From Micromonospora zingiberis (GTDB lineage Bacteria > Actinomycetota > Actinomycetes > Mycobacteriales > Micromonosporaceae), in contig NZ_SJJR01000024.1 of the NCBI RefSeq assembly GCF_004331455.1, forward strand, positions 28,166 through 92,165: DNA of 64,000 nucleotides, read 5' to 3'. Shown piece after piece: positions 51,404 through 59,281 of the stretch (positions are counted from its first letter, which is position 1; the number at the start of each line of letters is the position of its first letter). The translations under genes and the position numbers were made by a program. A model generated the notes under the pieces. It made no database searches. It was given only the letters and a program-made list of their open reading frames with translations, and was not told the origin of the DNA.

Positions 51404-51849
51404 CACGCCACCCACGCGCCGACGATGGTCACGAACAGCGGCGCGAGCAGTGCGAGGGCGTAGCCGATCGCGGCGGACCGCAACGCGAGTTTGGCCTTCT
51501 CGACCTCGCCCGGATCGCCGTTCGCGGCCAGGTAGCGCAGGCCGCCGACAGTCAGGAACAGCGTGGCGACCGCGACGAGGATGCTGACAAGCCAGGCACG
51601 GATCCGGTTGGCGACCTGTTGGATCGACTCGGCGGCCAGCATCACCGAGGCGGGCTCGGCCGCGTGGGCGGCGATGGGCACGGCGGCGAGGGCCACCGTC
51701 ACCGCGGCGGTACCGAGCACCACCAGCCCGACGCGGACCGTTGGCGGGACGTGTCGACGCAGGCGAGGAACGGTCAGCCGTCCCCGCCTGCCCGTCCCGA
51801 GGCGGCGGGGCGCCGCCACCTCGGGACGCGGGACAGGACGATGGTTCAT
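51403..51849 (-). CDS. VirB2/TrbC-like pilin or small channel protein
   Basis: 148 residues. A basic N-terminus and a membrane/signal segment ending in AHAAEP are followed by two more hydrophobic helices (AWLVSILVAVATLFLTVGGL and IGYALALLAPLFVTIVGAWV) separated by a short charged loop NGDPGEVEKAK. This is the TrbC/VirB2 layout of conjugative pilins. ATG 51849, with GGAGG about 11 bases upstream. First gene of the transfer operon; its promoter is likely the 36-bp site at 52080. Confidence 0.78.
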   Translation of the reverse strand: MNHRPVPRPEVAAPRRLGTGRRGRLTVPRLRRHVPPTVRVGLVVLGTAAVTVALAAVPIAAHAAEPASVMLAAESIQQVANRIRAWLVSILVAVATLFLTVGGLRYLAANGDPGEVEKAKLALRSAAIGYALALLAPLFVTIVGAWVA

Positions 51850-52079
51850 GGGATCGGGCACCTCCATGGACGCACGCCGAGGCAGCCCCAGGCAGGGGCG
51901 CGGGGTGTGCGAATGGGCGGTAACGAAGGCGGGACCGGGCGTTGCGAGGTGACCTGCGGGTGCCGACCGGCGCGGCCGTCCTCCTCACCAGACGTGGCGA
52001 TGGGGCCGGGGACCGTGCGGGGTGTCAGCGCCGTCAACGGGTCCGGTCGGAACAAGGTCACCTGCGCGGAAAGTCCCGC

Positions 52080-52115
52080 ACTAGGGGATTACAAATCCGT
52101 GCCTCGGATTGGAAA
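52080..52115 (-). promoter_or_regulatory. 36-bp element promoter/operator, copy 1 (transfer operon)
   Basis: Contains GGATT (52086-52090), AATCC (52094-52098) and GGATT (52106-52110) half-sites spaced N3 and N7. It is identical to the reverse complement of the site at 53535-53570 except for three bases in the N7. Read toward the transfer genes, TTTCCA is followed after 16 bases by TGTAAT. It is 231 bp upstream of the VirB2-like start. Confidence 0.6.
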
Positions 52116-52123
52116 GCCGCAGC

Positions 52124-52948
52124 TCAGGAGCGCTGCTTCCGGGCTGTGGGCGCGTCGAGGACCAGGGTCGCCGTGGCTTCGTTGACCACGTCGGCGTAGG
52201 GGTCGGACAGTTCACCGGACTCGATCGCGGCCCGCAGCCGGGCGACGGCGGCGGTGCGGCGCTTGTAGAGGTTCCAGCGGGGCTGGCCGGTGCGTTCGGC
52301 GTACGCGGTGAGGCTGACCTCTTCCAGGTAAGTCGCGCCGATCAGCTCCGCCTCCTGGACGGTGATGACCTCGGCGGTGACCGCGCGGGCGAGGACGAGA
52401 TCCGGGTGCCCGTACGGGGCCGGCCGCACCACCGCACCCGGGGCGTGGTTCGGTGCCCCGGACGAGGCGGGCTCCAGGTCCCGCAGCTCCGTGCGGGCCT
52501 TGGAGAACGCCGCCGACAGCAGGTTCCCGACCACACCCGGCCTCGCCGCATCGACCGTGCCGAGAGCACGTAGGAAGTGCTCGACGATGGCGGCCTGCAC
52601 GTCTCCGGTGAACAGCTTGGCCAGCAGGTACGCCTTGAACCGCAAGCCCGGCAACGCGACACCGACCGCACCGGCACGCCACGCCGGGTCACCGGTACGG
52701 GCGCGCTGCACCAGCAGCCGCCAGGCAGCGTCCCGGGCGGCGTAGCCGCAGGACGGGTGCATCAGGATCGCCGACAGCTCCGGCAGAGCAATGGCCCGGC
52801 GAGGCAGGCCGTGACCGAGGCTGCGGCCGTCCACCGACAGCGGGCTCGGTCCCTGCCCCATCAGCCGGAACCGGTACTCGATCTCGGTGAGCAGCGTCTC
52901 GCCACGCGGCCCGGCAGCCGGGCCGGTGGCGGGGATGCGACGGTCCAT
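52124..52948 (-). CDS. Sigma-factor-like or HTH regulator of the element
   Basis: 274 residues. The C-terminal AELIGATYLEEVSLTAYAER, then WNLYKRRTAAVARLRAAIE, resembles sigma region 4 (-35 recognition). The middle (KAYLLAKLFTGDVQAAIVEH, then NLLSAAFSKARTELRDL) could correspond to region 2-like helices. It lies between the two inverted 36-bp promoter-like sites and beside the 21-bp repeat array, so a regulatory or replication role is likely. ATG 52948; the ribosome site GAGGGAGCACC is adequate. Confidence 0.6.
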   Translation of the reverse strand: MDRRIPATGPAAGPRGETLLTEIEYRFRLMGQGPSPLSVDGRSLGHGLPRRAIALPELSAILMHPSCGYAARDAAWRLLVQRARTGDPAWRAGAVGVALPGLRFKAYLLAKLFTGDVQAAIVEHFLRALGTVDAARPGVVGNLLSAAFSKARTELRDLEPASSGAPNHAPGAVVRPAPYGHPDLVLARAVTAEVITVQEAELIGATYLEEVSLTAYAERTGQPRWNLYKRRTAAVARLRAAIESGELSDPYADVVNEATATLVLDAPTARKQRS

Positions 52949-53026
52949 GGTGGTGCTCCCTCGTGGTGACCGTGTGCCGTCCGGCGGGATGCCGGTCGGC
53001 GCTGTGCCACCACGCCACCAGGGCCT

Positions 53027-53490
53027 TTGAACAGATCATGAACACTGCTGATCTTGTTCAAGGTGTCTCGACACGTGTTCAACCCGGCCATCGCCGGTCC
53101 CCGTCAATGCGTCTCTACGTCGGCCGCCGGACCCCCGAGCTATGGCGTGCAGCCCGTGGTCAGGCTGTTCAAGGCCCTCCGCACAGGCCGCAGCCGCGTC
53201 GGAACGGCACCCTTGAACACGCGCCGCCCGCGAGGCAGCCACGGGCTGAAGCGGGACGGCCATAAGGCGGCACTCGCCACTCGCGCTCACCTCCCATCGC
53301 GATGTTGTTCAAGGTCCCGAGGTGGTTGCCGCCTTGTGTTCAAGCAGGTGAAGATCTTGTTCAGACCAGCGATGATCTTGTTTAACCGGTCACCGATCTC
53401 GGCGGCGCTCCACACGGCTCGGGCGATGTCGACGGTCGGTGTCTCGACGGCTCTGACCTGCGTGTTCAACCCGTTGAGGATCTTGTTCAA
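53027..53490. repeat. TGTTCAA repeat array with 21-bp phasing (iteron or centromere-like)
   Basis: TGTTCAA begins at 53055, 53076, 53166, 53306, 53337, 53463 and 53484. Near copies TGTTCAG (53358) and TGTTTAA (53379) and inverse copies TTGAACA (53027, 53213) and TGAACA (53039) add to it. Intervals of 21 bp recur (53055-53076, 53337-53358-53379, 53463-53484), and 53379 to 53463 is exactly four units. Two helical turns per repeat point to cooperative protein binding. This occupies the 642-bp gap 52949-53590, which has no convincing gene. Confidence 0.7.
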
Positions 53491-53534
53491 CCGGGCGGCG
53501 GCGGATGATGTGCCGTGGTCGGCGCGGAGCGCGG

Positions 53535-53570
53535 TTTCCAATCCGGGGCCGGGATTTGTAATCCCCTAGT
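53535..53570 (+). promoter_or_regulatory. 36-bp element promoter/operator, copy 2 (methyltransferase/int operon)
   Basis: The inverse of the site at 52080: AATCC (53540-53544), N7, GGATT (53552-53556), N3, AATCC (53560-53564). TTTCCA and TGTAAT are spaced 16, and the expected transcription start is about 20 bp before the first GTG of the plus-strand operon. The palindrome GGGATT-TGT-AATCCC is perfect here. Confidence 0.6.
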
Positions 53571-53590
53571 GTCAGCGCTCGTCGGCGGAC

Positions 53591-54328
53591 GTGGCCCACA
53601 CGCCCATGCCGAAGCCCAGCTCCACCGCCCCCGGTGACCGGCCTCAGCCGGCACCGGTCGGGTTGCTCCTTCCCCGTACCCGCGTCCCACGCACGCCCGA
53701 TCCGGGGGTGCCGCACTGGCACGGGCTGTCCCCGAGCCAGCTCGCCTACCTCATCCGCCGCTACACCGCCGTAGGTGGCGTGGTGCTCGACCTCGACGCG
53801 CACCACGCCACCCGCGCGGCGACCGCCTACCTGCGCCGGATACCGGCCCGGCTGATCACCGATCGCCACGGCCCGCGCGTGCAGTTCCGACCGCCCCCGC
53901 CCGGACACCGCAACCGACGCGCGGCACGCCGAACCGGCGCGTCCGTCGACCTGATCCTGGCGACCCTGCCGCAAGGAACACAGGCGCTCGACGCAGGCAG
54001 CGCGGCCACGACGATGCGGACCTGGCGGCCTCTGCTGCGCCCCGGCGGATTCCTGCTCGTCGGAGTCACCGCCGCGCTGCCTGGTCCGGGTGAGGTCAGC
54101 TACCGCGCCACGGTCATCGCCGCCGCCCGCGCCGTCGGCTTCTTCTACCACCAGCACATCCCCGCCGTCCTCGTCCCGCTGCCCGAGCACGAGCCCCGCA
54201 CCGCCCCCGAACCCCCCGGCGAGGCCGACGACGGCAGGCGTCTGCTCGCCGGCCGGCACCTCCCGACCTTCCGGGACCTGCTCGCGTTCGGCACCACCGC
54301 CACCGGTGAGGAGATCGCCCGTGTCTGA
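53591..54328 (+). CDS. Degenerate DNA methyltransferase-like protein
   Basis: 245 residues. The layout parallels the intact methyltransferase encoded next: VVLDLDAHHATRAATAYL where the partner has VVLDPMAGIGTTVIEAM (motif I), LILATLPQG where the partner has TSPPYG (motif IV), and RPGGFLLVGV near the end. Both SAM-binding and catalytic residues are lost. It may be an inactive subunit that forms a dimer with the partner for target recognition. GTG at 53591; an ATG at 53606 is also possible. Confidence 0.65.
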   Translation: MAHTPMPKPSSTAPGDRPQPAPVGLLLPRTRVPRTPDPGVPHWHGLSPSQLAYLIRRYTAVGGVVLDLDAHHATRAATAYLRRIPARLITDRHGPRVQFRPPPPGHRNRRAARRTGASVDLILATLPQGTQALDAGSAATTMRTWRPLLRPGGFLLVGVTAALPGPGEVSYRATVIAAARAVGFFYHQHIPAVLVPLPEHEPRTAPEPPGEADDGRRLLAGRHLPTFRDLLAFGTTATGEEIARV

Positions 54329-55274
54329 GCCTCGTCCGCCGTCGCACACCGCCGGCCCCCACGACTCCGAACCGCCGCTTTCCGGTGTGTCGTCCGACTT
54401 GGCGGCCCGGCTCGCCGAGGGCTACCTCGGTGCGGTCTGGCTCACGGGCCAGGCCCCGTCGCGGGACCTGCGGCGCGGCCGATACACCCCCGAGTCGTTG
54501 ATGCACCCCGGGAAGATGCTGCCCACCATCCCCCGGTACGCCATCCGCACCTACACCCACCCGGGCGATGTGGTGCTCGACCCGATGGCCGGCATCGGCA
54601 CGACCGTCATCGAGGCCATGCACCTCGGTCGGCACGGCATCGGGGTCGAGTACGAAGCCGAATGGGTAGCCAAGGCAGCCGACAACATCCGCCACACCAC
54701 CCAAGCCGGAGCACCGGGACGGGGCGAGATCTACCACGGGGACTCCACCGCCCTGCCGGCACTGCTGCCGGCGAGCCTGCACGGACAGGTGTCCCTGGTG
54801 ATCACGTCACCGCCGTACGGGCCGTCCACCCACGGCCACGTCCGCACCCCCGGACCGAGACGCGGCAAGGTCCGCAAGATCCACCACAAGTACGGCGGCG
54901 GGGACAACCTCGCCTACCGCAGCCACGGCCAACTCGCCGACGGATTCACCGCGATCCTCGCCGGCTGCCGGACCATGCTGCGCCCCGGTGGACACGTCGT
55001 CGTCACCGCCCGGCCCTACCGGCGCCACGGCGAACTCATCGACATCCCCGGCATGGTCGTCGCCGCCGGCATCAACGCCGGCCTCGAACTGGTCGAGGAG
55101 TGCATCGCCCTCATCTGCGGTGTCCGCGACGGCGTGATCATCCCCCGGGCCTCGTTCTTCCAGCAGAAGAACACCCGCGACGCCATCGCCACCGGCGACC
55201 CGCAATGGCTCGTCCAGCATGAAGACGTGGTGGTCCTCAAGGCCCGGCCTGGCGAGCCGGGGGAGAGGGCGTGA
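54321..55274 (+). CDS. Site-specific DNA methyltransferase (N4-cytosine or N6-adenine type)
   Basis: 317 residues. Motif I DPMAGIGTT (87-95) and motif IV TSPPYG (162-167) are intact, and RPGGHVVVTARPYRRHG follows, giving a beta-class order. GTG start with GAGGAG upstream, overlapping the degenerate partner by 8 bases. No restriction endonuclease is visible, so it is probably an orphan methylase protecting the element or marking it. Beta-class SPPY enzymes can be N4-cytosine or N6-adenine types. Confidence 0.85.
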   Translation: MSEPRPPSHTAGPHDSEPPLSGVSSDLAARLAEGYLGAVWLTGQAPSRDLRRGRYTPESLMHPGKMLPTIPRYAIRTYTHPGDVVLDPMAGIGTTVIEAMHLGRHGIGVEYEAEWVAKAADNIRHTTQAGAPGRGEIYHGDSTALPALLPASLHGQVSLVITSPPYGPSTHGHVRTPGPRRGKVRKIHHKYGGGDNLAYRSHGQLADGFTAILAGCRTMLRPGGHVVVTARPYRRHGELIDIPGMVVAAGINAGLELVEECIALICGVRDGVIIPRASFFQQKNTRDAIATGDPQWLVQHEDVVVLKARPGEPGERA

Positions 55275-55582
55275 CGGAGATGGCCAGGCTTGACGACCAC
55301 GCCGAGACGGAGCGTCCATCGACGCCGCGTACGTCGATCACGTCGTTCGGGACCGATAGCGGGGGGATCACCGCAGCCGATCTGCGGCTGCTTCCCGTCG
55401 CGTTTCCGTTCGACCCGGTGGTGCCGCAGGCGTTCGGAATCAGCCGAAGCGCGGCCTACCGGGCACTCGCGGCAGGGCAGTTACCGATCACTCCACTGCG
55501 GCTCGGGCGGAAGTTGATCGTGCGGCGCGCGGACCTACTCGCCGCCCTCGGCATTGATGAGGCGCCAGAACGCGGTGAGTAG
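55271..55582 (+). CDS. Excisionase-like helix-turn-helix protein
   Basis: 103 residues. The C-terminal winged HTH (AFGISRSAAYRALAAGQLPI, then RKLIVRRADLLAALG) is typical of MerR-like/HTH_17 excisionases. GTG start overlapping the methyltransferase stop (GTGA) and followed 88 bp later by the integrase. It probably steers the integrase to excision. Confidence 0.82.
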   Translation: MTEMARLDDHAETERPSTPRTSITSFGTDSGGITAADLRLLPVAFPFDPVVPQAFGISRSAAYRALAAGQLPITPLRLGRKLIVRRADLLAALGIDEAPERGE

Positions 55583-55670
55583 GCGGCACAGGGCGCCGAG
55601 GACGCGACCCGCGTCCTCGGCGCGGACCGAGCGGCTCCGGACGGGGTCGCGGGAACGATGTGGAGGAAAG

Positions 55671-57038
55671 GTGAACCGACCGTACGTGCAGCGTGGCAAG
55701 CCCGTCGTGGGCGTGTTCCAGCGTTGTCAGAGCGACTGTTCGCCAGCGGGATGCCGGCGCGGCCACACATGGACGTTCATGGTGGAGCTGTCGGACCTCA
55801 GCGGGCAGCGGCGGCAGGTGAAGAAGGGCGGATTCGTCACTGGCAAGGATGCGGCTGGAGCCCGAGCCGACGTGATCCGCAAGCATCGTGAGGGTCTGCT
55901 TCCGCAGGACGCCGGGATCACGGTGGCGGTGTGGCTGCGGCAGTGGCTGGTCAGCCAGGAAGAGGTGCGGGGTCTTCGTGACGGCACCATCGTTGACTAC
56001 CGTCGCCATATCGAGAGCTACTGGATTCCGAAGATCGGCAACGTCAAGCTTGTTGACCTTCGTCCGCAGCACGTCACCAACGCATTGCGTTCCATCAAGC
56101 AGGAACGCGAGGAGCAGATCAACAAGGCCAAGGAGTTGAAGGCCCGTTACGAGGCCGAGGCCGCGAGGGCCGATGAGGAGCGCAAGCGCGCGGGGCGTAA
56201 GCGCCCGGTGAAACCGAAGCGGGTCAGGGTGCCTCGCCGTTTCGGTCCTGCTACGGCGCTGCGGGCACACGCCACCCTTCGAGCTGCGCTGAACGCCGCG
56301 ATGCGGGCAGAGAAGCTGTCTCGCAACGTCGCGGCGTTGGCTGACCGGCCGAGGGAAACGCGGCGGAAGGTGAAGCCCTGGAAGCCGGAGCAACTTGGTG
56401 CGTGGCTCGATGCCATCGCGGGGGAGCGGTTGTACCCGCTCTATCACTTGGGCGCTTTCGCCGGTCTGCGTCGGGGCGAACTCTGCGGCGTGAGCTGGGA
56501 CGATGTTGACCTCGACGCCGGACACATCATCGTTGCGTGGCAGATCACCGGCATCAGCTACCGCAAGGCGAAGGTCGCCGAGAAGCAGGGGCAGGCGGTC
56601 AGTTATCGGGTCCGGCCGAAGACCAGCGACGGGGAGGACCGCACGGTTGACCTCGACGCCGTGACGATCCTGGTGCTGCGGGCGTGGCGACGTCAGCAAG
56701 CGAAGGAACGGCTGGCGCTGGGTCGGGCCTACCGGAACCGGGAGAACCTCGTGTTCACCCGCGCTGACGGAACGCCTCTCGACCCAGACCAGGTGTACAA
56801 GACGTTCAAACGCTTGGCACGTCGACACGGGCTGCCCGACGTGGCGTTGCACCACCTACGGCACGGGTCGGCGTCGCTACAGATTGAGGGCGGTGTCGAC
56901 ATCGCCGTCATCTCCAAGCGCCTCGGCCACAGCAAGATCAGCCTGACCAGCGACACCTACGGGCACCTGATCGGGACCGTGGGCAAATCGGCGGCCGAAG
57001 CGGCGGCAGCGGTAGTTCCCCGGCGGAAGACAGGCTAG
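55671..57038 (+). CDS. int: Tyrosine recombinase integrase
   Basis: 455 residues. An AP2-like arm-binding N-terminus (SDLSGQRRQVKKGGFVTGKD), a core-binding SAM-like domain with a long Lys/Glu-rich insertion (about 142-190), and a catalytic domain with R267 (AGLRRGEL), H394-H-L-R397, H420 in LGHSKISL and nucleophile Y430 (DTYGH). GTG with GGAGGAAA upstream. It lies 152 bp from tRNA-Gly, the likely attachment site. Confidence 0.92.
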   Translation: MNRPYVQRGKPVVGVFQRCQSDCSPAGCRRGHTWTFMVELSDLSGQRRQVKKGGFVTGKDAAGARADVIRKHREGLLPQDAGITVAVWLRQWLVSQEEVRGLRDGTIVDYRRHIESYWIPKIGNVKLVDLRPQHVTNALRSIKQEREEQINKAKELKARYEAEAARADEERKRAGRKRPVKPKRVRVPRRFGPATALRAHATLRAALNAAMRAEKLSRNVAALADRPRETRRKVKPWKPEQLGAWLDAIAGERLYPLYHLGAFAGLRRGELCGVSWDDVDLDAGHIIVAWQITGISYRKAKVAEKQGQAVSYRVRPKTSDGEDRTVDLDAVTILVLRAWRRQQAKERLALGRAYRNRENLVFTRADGTPLDPDQVYKTFKRLARRHGLPDVALHHLRHGSASLQIEGGVDIAVISKRLGHSKISLTSDTYGHLIGTVGKSAAEAAAAVVPRRKTG

Positions 57039-57100
57039 CGCAAGCCGCGCGGTGGCAACCTCGACGGCTGGGCGGCGCAGGGGGTGCTGCTGCACCAAGA

Positions 57101-57120
57101 TCCCTACCATTTCCCTACCA
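57101..57120. repeat. Direct repeat, possible integrase arm sites
   Basis: TCCCTACCA occurs at 57101-57109 and 57112-57120, 11 bp apart, between the integrase stop and tRNA-Gly. Such paired short repeats often bind the arm domain of integrases next to att sites. Confidence 0.45.
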
Positions 57121-57189
57121 CTTCGCCCTGCGCGCTGAAGTTTGTCGATGAAATGACAAGATGATCAAGCGTTGACCAGCCTGAACAGG

Positions 57190-57263
57190 TGGAGCGGGCG
57201 ACGGGAATCGAACCCGCACCGTCAGTTTGGAAGACTGAAGCTCTGCCATTGAGCTACGCCCGC
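57190..57263 (-). tRNA. tRNA-Gly (TCC), likely attachment site
   Basis: Minus-strand cloverleaf: acceptor GCGGGCG pairing with CGCCCGC, D arm with AGCTCAATGGCAGAGC, anticodon loop CTTCCAA with TCC, T arm GCGGGTTCGATTCCCGT, and encoded CCA (57190-57192). Its 3' end faces the integrase, the standard orientation for an integrated element. Confidence 0.95.
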
Positions 57264-57530
57264 GTACGCCCGGAGAACCGGACGCGCCGACAGCCTACCC
57301 AATGCCCGCGAAGCTCGCGCGGCCGTATCCCCGGCGCCGCGCCGACCATGATCCCCACAAGTACGCCGATCTGGCGGTATCCCGTCGCCACGGATACCGC
57401 AACATCCAGGTAACGGAGCCATCCCACGAGCCAGTTACCACGGCGCGTGTCCGGTTTGTGGTTGTTCGGCGCGTTGGGTGGCGCCCCGGCATCCGGGTGT
57501 CGGGCCGAAGGCATAGACTGCTCGACGCCA

Positions 57531-57604
57531 CGGGGTGTGGCGCAGCTTGGTAGCGCACTCGCTTTGGGAGCGAGGGGCCGTGGGTTCAAATCCCGCCACC
57601 CCGA
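57531..57604 (+). tRNA. tRNA-Pro (TGG)
   Basis: Cloverleaf with acceptor CGGGGTG/CACCCCG, a D arm containing GCGCAGCTTGGTAGCGC, anticodon loop TTTGGGA (TGG) and T arm GTGGGTTCAAATCCCGC. No encoded CCA. It precedes tig. Confidence 0.95.
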
Positions 57605-57763
57605 CTGCCGCCAGCGTGGGGCCGGTGCACCCGGGACGGTCGGCGGGCGGGAAGCTCCGCCGCCGGGTCCCCGGGCGCTGCCGGTCGGCCACGCCGGTTC
57701 GCCTACACTCGATGGGCCGAAAGTGCGCCCAGACTCAACCGAGATCCGTCAAGGAGTACGCCT

Positions 57764-59110
57764 GTGAAGAGCACCGTCGAGACTCTGAGCCCGACGCGCG
57801 TGCGGCTCGCCATCGAGGTGCCGTTCGTCGAGCTCGAGCCGAGCCTCAAGAAGGCGTACCGGGAGATCGGCCAGCAGATCCAGATCCCCGGCTTCCGTAA
57901 GGGGAAGGTGCCGCCGGCGATCATCGACCAGCGGGTGGGCCGGGGCACCGTGCTCAACGAGGCGGTGCAGGAGGCCATCCCGCAGAACATCCTCGCCGCG
58001 GTCCGTGAGCACGACCTGAAGACCCTTGGTCGTCCCGAGGTCGACATCACCGAGTTCAACGACGGTGACTCGCTGAACTTCACCGCCGAGGTGGACGTCC
58101 GGCCGGAGATCACCGTGCCGGATCTGGCCTCCGTCGAGGTCACCGTCGACGAGTTGCAGGTCGACGACAGCGAGATCGACGAGCAGGTGAAGAACCTGCG
58201 CGAGCGGTTCGCCACCCTCAAGACCGTCGAGCGCGCCGCGGCCGAGGGCGACTACGTCCAGATCGACCTGCGGGCGACCGTCGACGGCGAGGAGGTGCCG
58301 GGCGGCTCGGCCAGCAACATCTCCCACGAGGTGGGTAGCAAGCAGCTGCTGCCGGGCCTGGACGAGGCCCTGGTCGGCCTCGCCGCCGGCGACGACACCA
58401 CCTTCACCACCCAGCTCGTCGGTGGCGACTTCGCCGGCCGGGACGCCGAGGTCCTGGTGACCGTGCGTACGGTCAAGGAGAAGGAGCTGCCCGAGCTGAA
58501 CGACGAGTTCGCGCAGCTGGCCAGCGAGTTCGACACCATCGAGGAGCTGCGTGACGACCTGCGTGAGCGGGTCACTCGCGGCAAGCGGGTCGAGCAGATC
58601 TACGCCGCCCGGGACAAGGCCCTTGAGCAGCTGGTCGAGGCCGCCGAGGTGCCGGCGCCGGAGGGCGTCATCCGGGACGAGGTGGAGAGCCGCAAGCAGG
58701 CGATGATCGACCAGCTGGAGCGGATCGGCGCCTCGATGGAGGACTACCTCGCGGCCGAGGAGAAGACCGAGGAGCAGATCGACGCTGAGTTGACCGAGGC
58801 CGCCACCCAGGGCGTCAAGGTCCAGCTGCTGCTCGACACCCTCGCCGACGCCGAGGACGTGCAGGTCTCCGACGACGAGTTCGGCCACGAGATCGTCCAC
58901 CGTGCCCAGCGCGCCGGCATGGCCCCGCAGCAGTACTACGACCAGCTGGTCCGCTCCGGTGCGGCCGGCGCGGTCTACGGCGACGTCCGCCGGGGCAAGG
59001 CGCTCGCCGCGGTCATGGAGCGCATCACGATCAAGGACTCGGCCGGCAACCAGATCAGCCTGGACGCGCTGCGCGAGGCGAGCGAGGCGGAGCACGCGCA
59101 CGAGCACTGA
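57764..59110 (+). CDS. tig: Trigger factor
   Basis: 448 residues. The N-terminal ribosome-binding domain has the GFRKGKVP signature, the FKBP-type PPIase domain includes EGDYVQIDLRATVDGEEVPG and GSKQLLPGLDEALVGLAAGD, and the C-terminal chaperone arms follow. It binds nascent chains at the ribosome exit. GTG start after AAGGAG. Syntenic with clpP1-clpP2-clpX as in other actinobacteria. Confidence 0.96.
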   Translation: MKSTVETLSPTRVRLAIEVPFVELEPSLKKAYREIGQQIQIPGFRKGKVPPAIIDQRVGRGTVLNEAVQEAIPQNILAAVREHDLKTLGRPEVDITEFNDGDSLNFTAEVDVRPEITVPDLASVEVTVDELQVDDSEIDEQVKNLRERFATLKTVERAAAEGDYVQIDLRATVDGEEVPGGSASNISHEVGSKQLLPGLDEALVGLAAGDDTTFTTQLVGGDFAGRDAEVLVTVRTVKEKELPELNDEFAQLASEFDTIEELRDDLRERVTRGKRVEQIYAARDKALEQLVEAAEVPAPEGVIRDEVESRKQAMIDQLERIGASMEDYLAAEEKTEEQIDAELTEAATQGVKVQLLLDTLADAEDVQVSDDEFGHEIVHRAQRAGMAPQQYYDQLVRSGAAGAVYGDVRRGKALAAVMERITIKDSAGNQISLDALREASEAEHAHEH

Positions 59111-59190
59111 TCGCCGGGTGGGGCCACCGTCCGCCGGTTGCGGTGGGTGGTGGCCCGATCCCTTTCCGGGTACGCATCCCGAGGCCCCTG

Positions 59191-59204
59191 CGCTGAGAGC
59201 GAAC
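59191..59204. promoter_or_regulatory. ClgR-like box upstream of clpP1
   Basis: CGCTGAGAGCGAAC fits the core of the ClgR activator site (CGC, five bases, GCG, then A/T-rich bases). It is 78 bp upstream of clpP1 and about 40 bp before a TAGTGT -10-like hexamer (59243-59248). Confidence 0.45.
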
Positions 59205-59281
59205 AGTGCCCGGAGCGGGACTCTGCCGCCCGGCCAAGCGGTTAGTGTCGGACACGACGGTACGGAGAGCGAAGGGCTGCC

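Noticed and set aside
53287..53541. Minus-strand reading with Leu-Asn heptads
   Set aside because: It starts with TTG inside the promoter-like site, has no ribosome site, and its pattern is explained by the 21-bp DNA repeats. Kept as a caveat rather than a gene.
53054..53569. Plus-strand reading of 171 codons across the repeat array
   Set aside because: It is made up of the repeated TGTTCAA units, starts with no ribosome site, and ends inside the promoter-like site.
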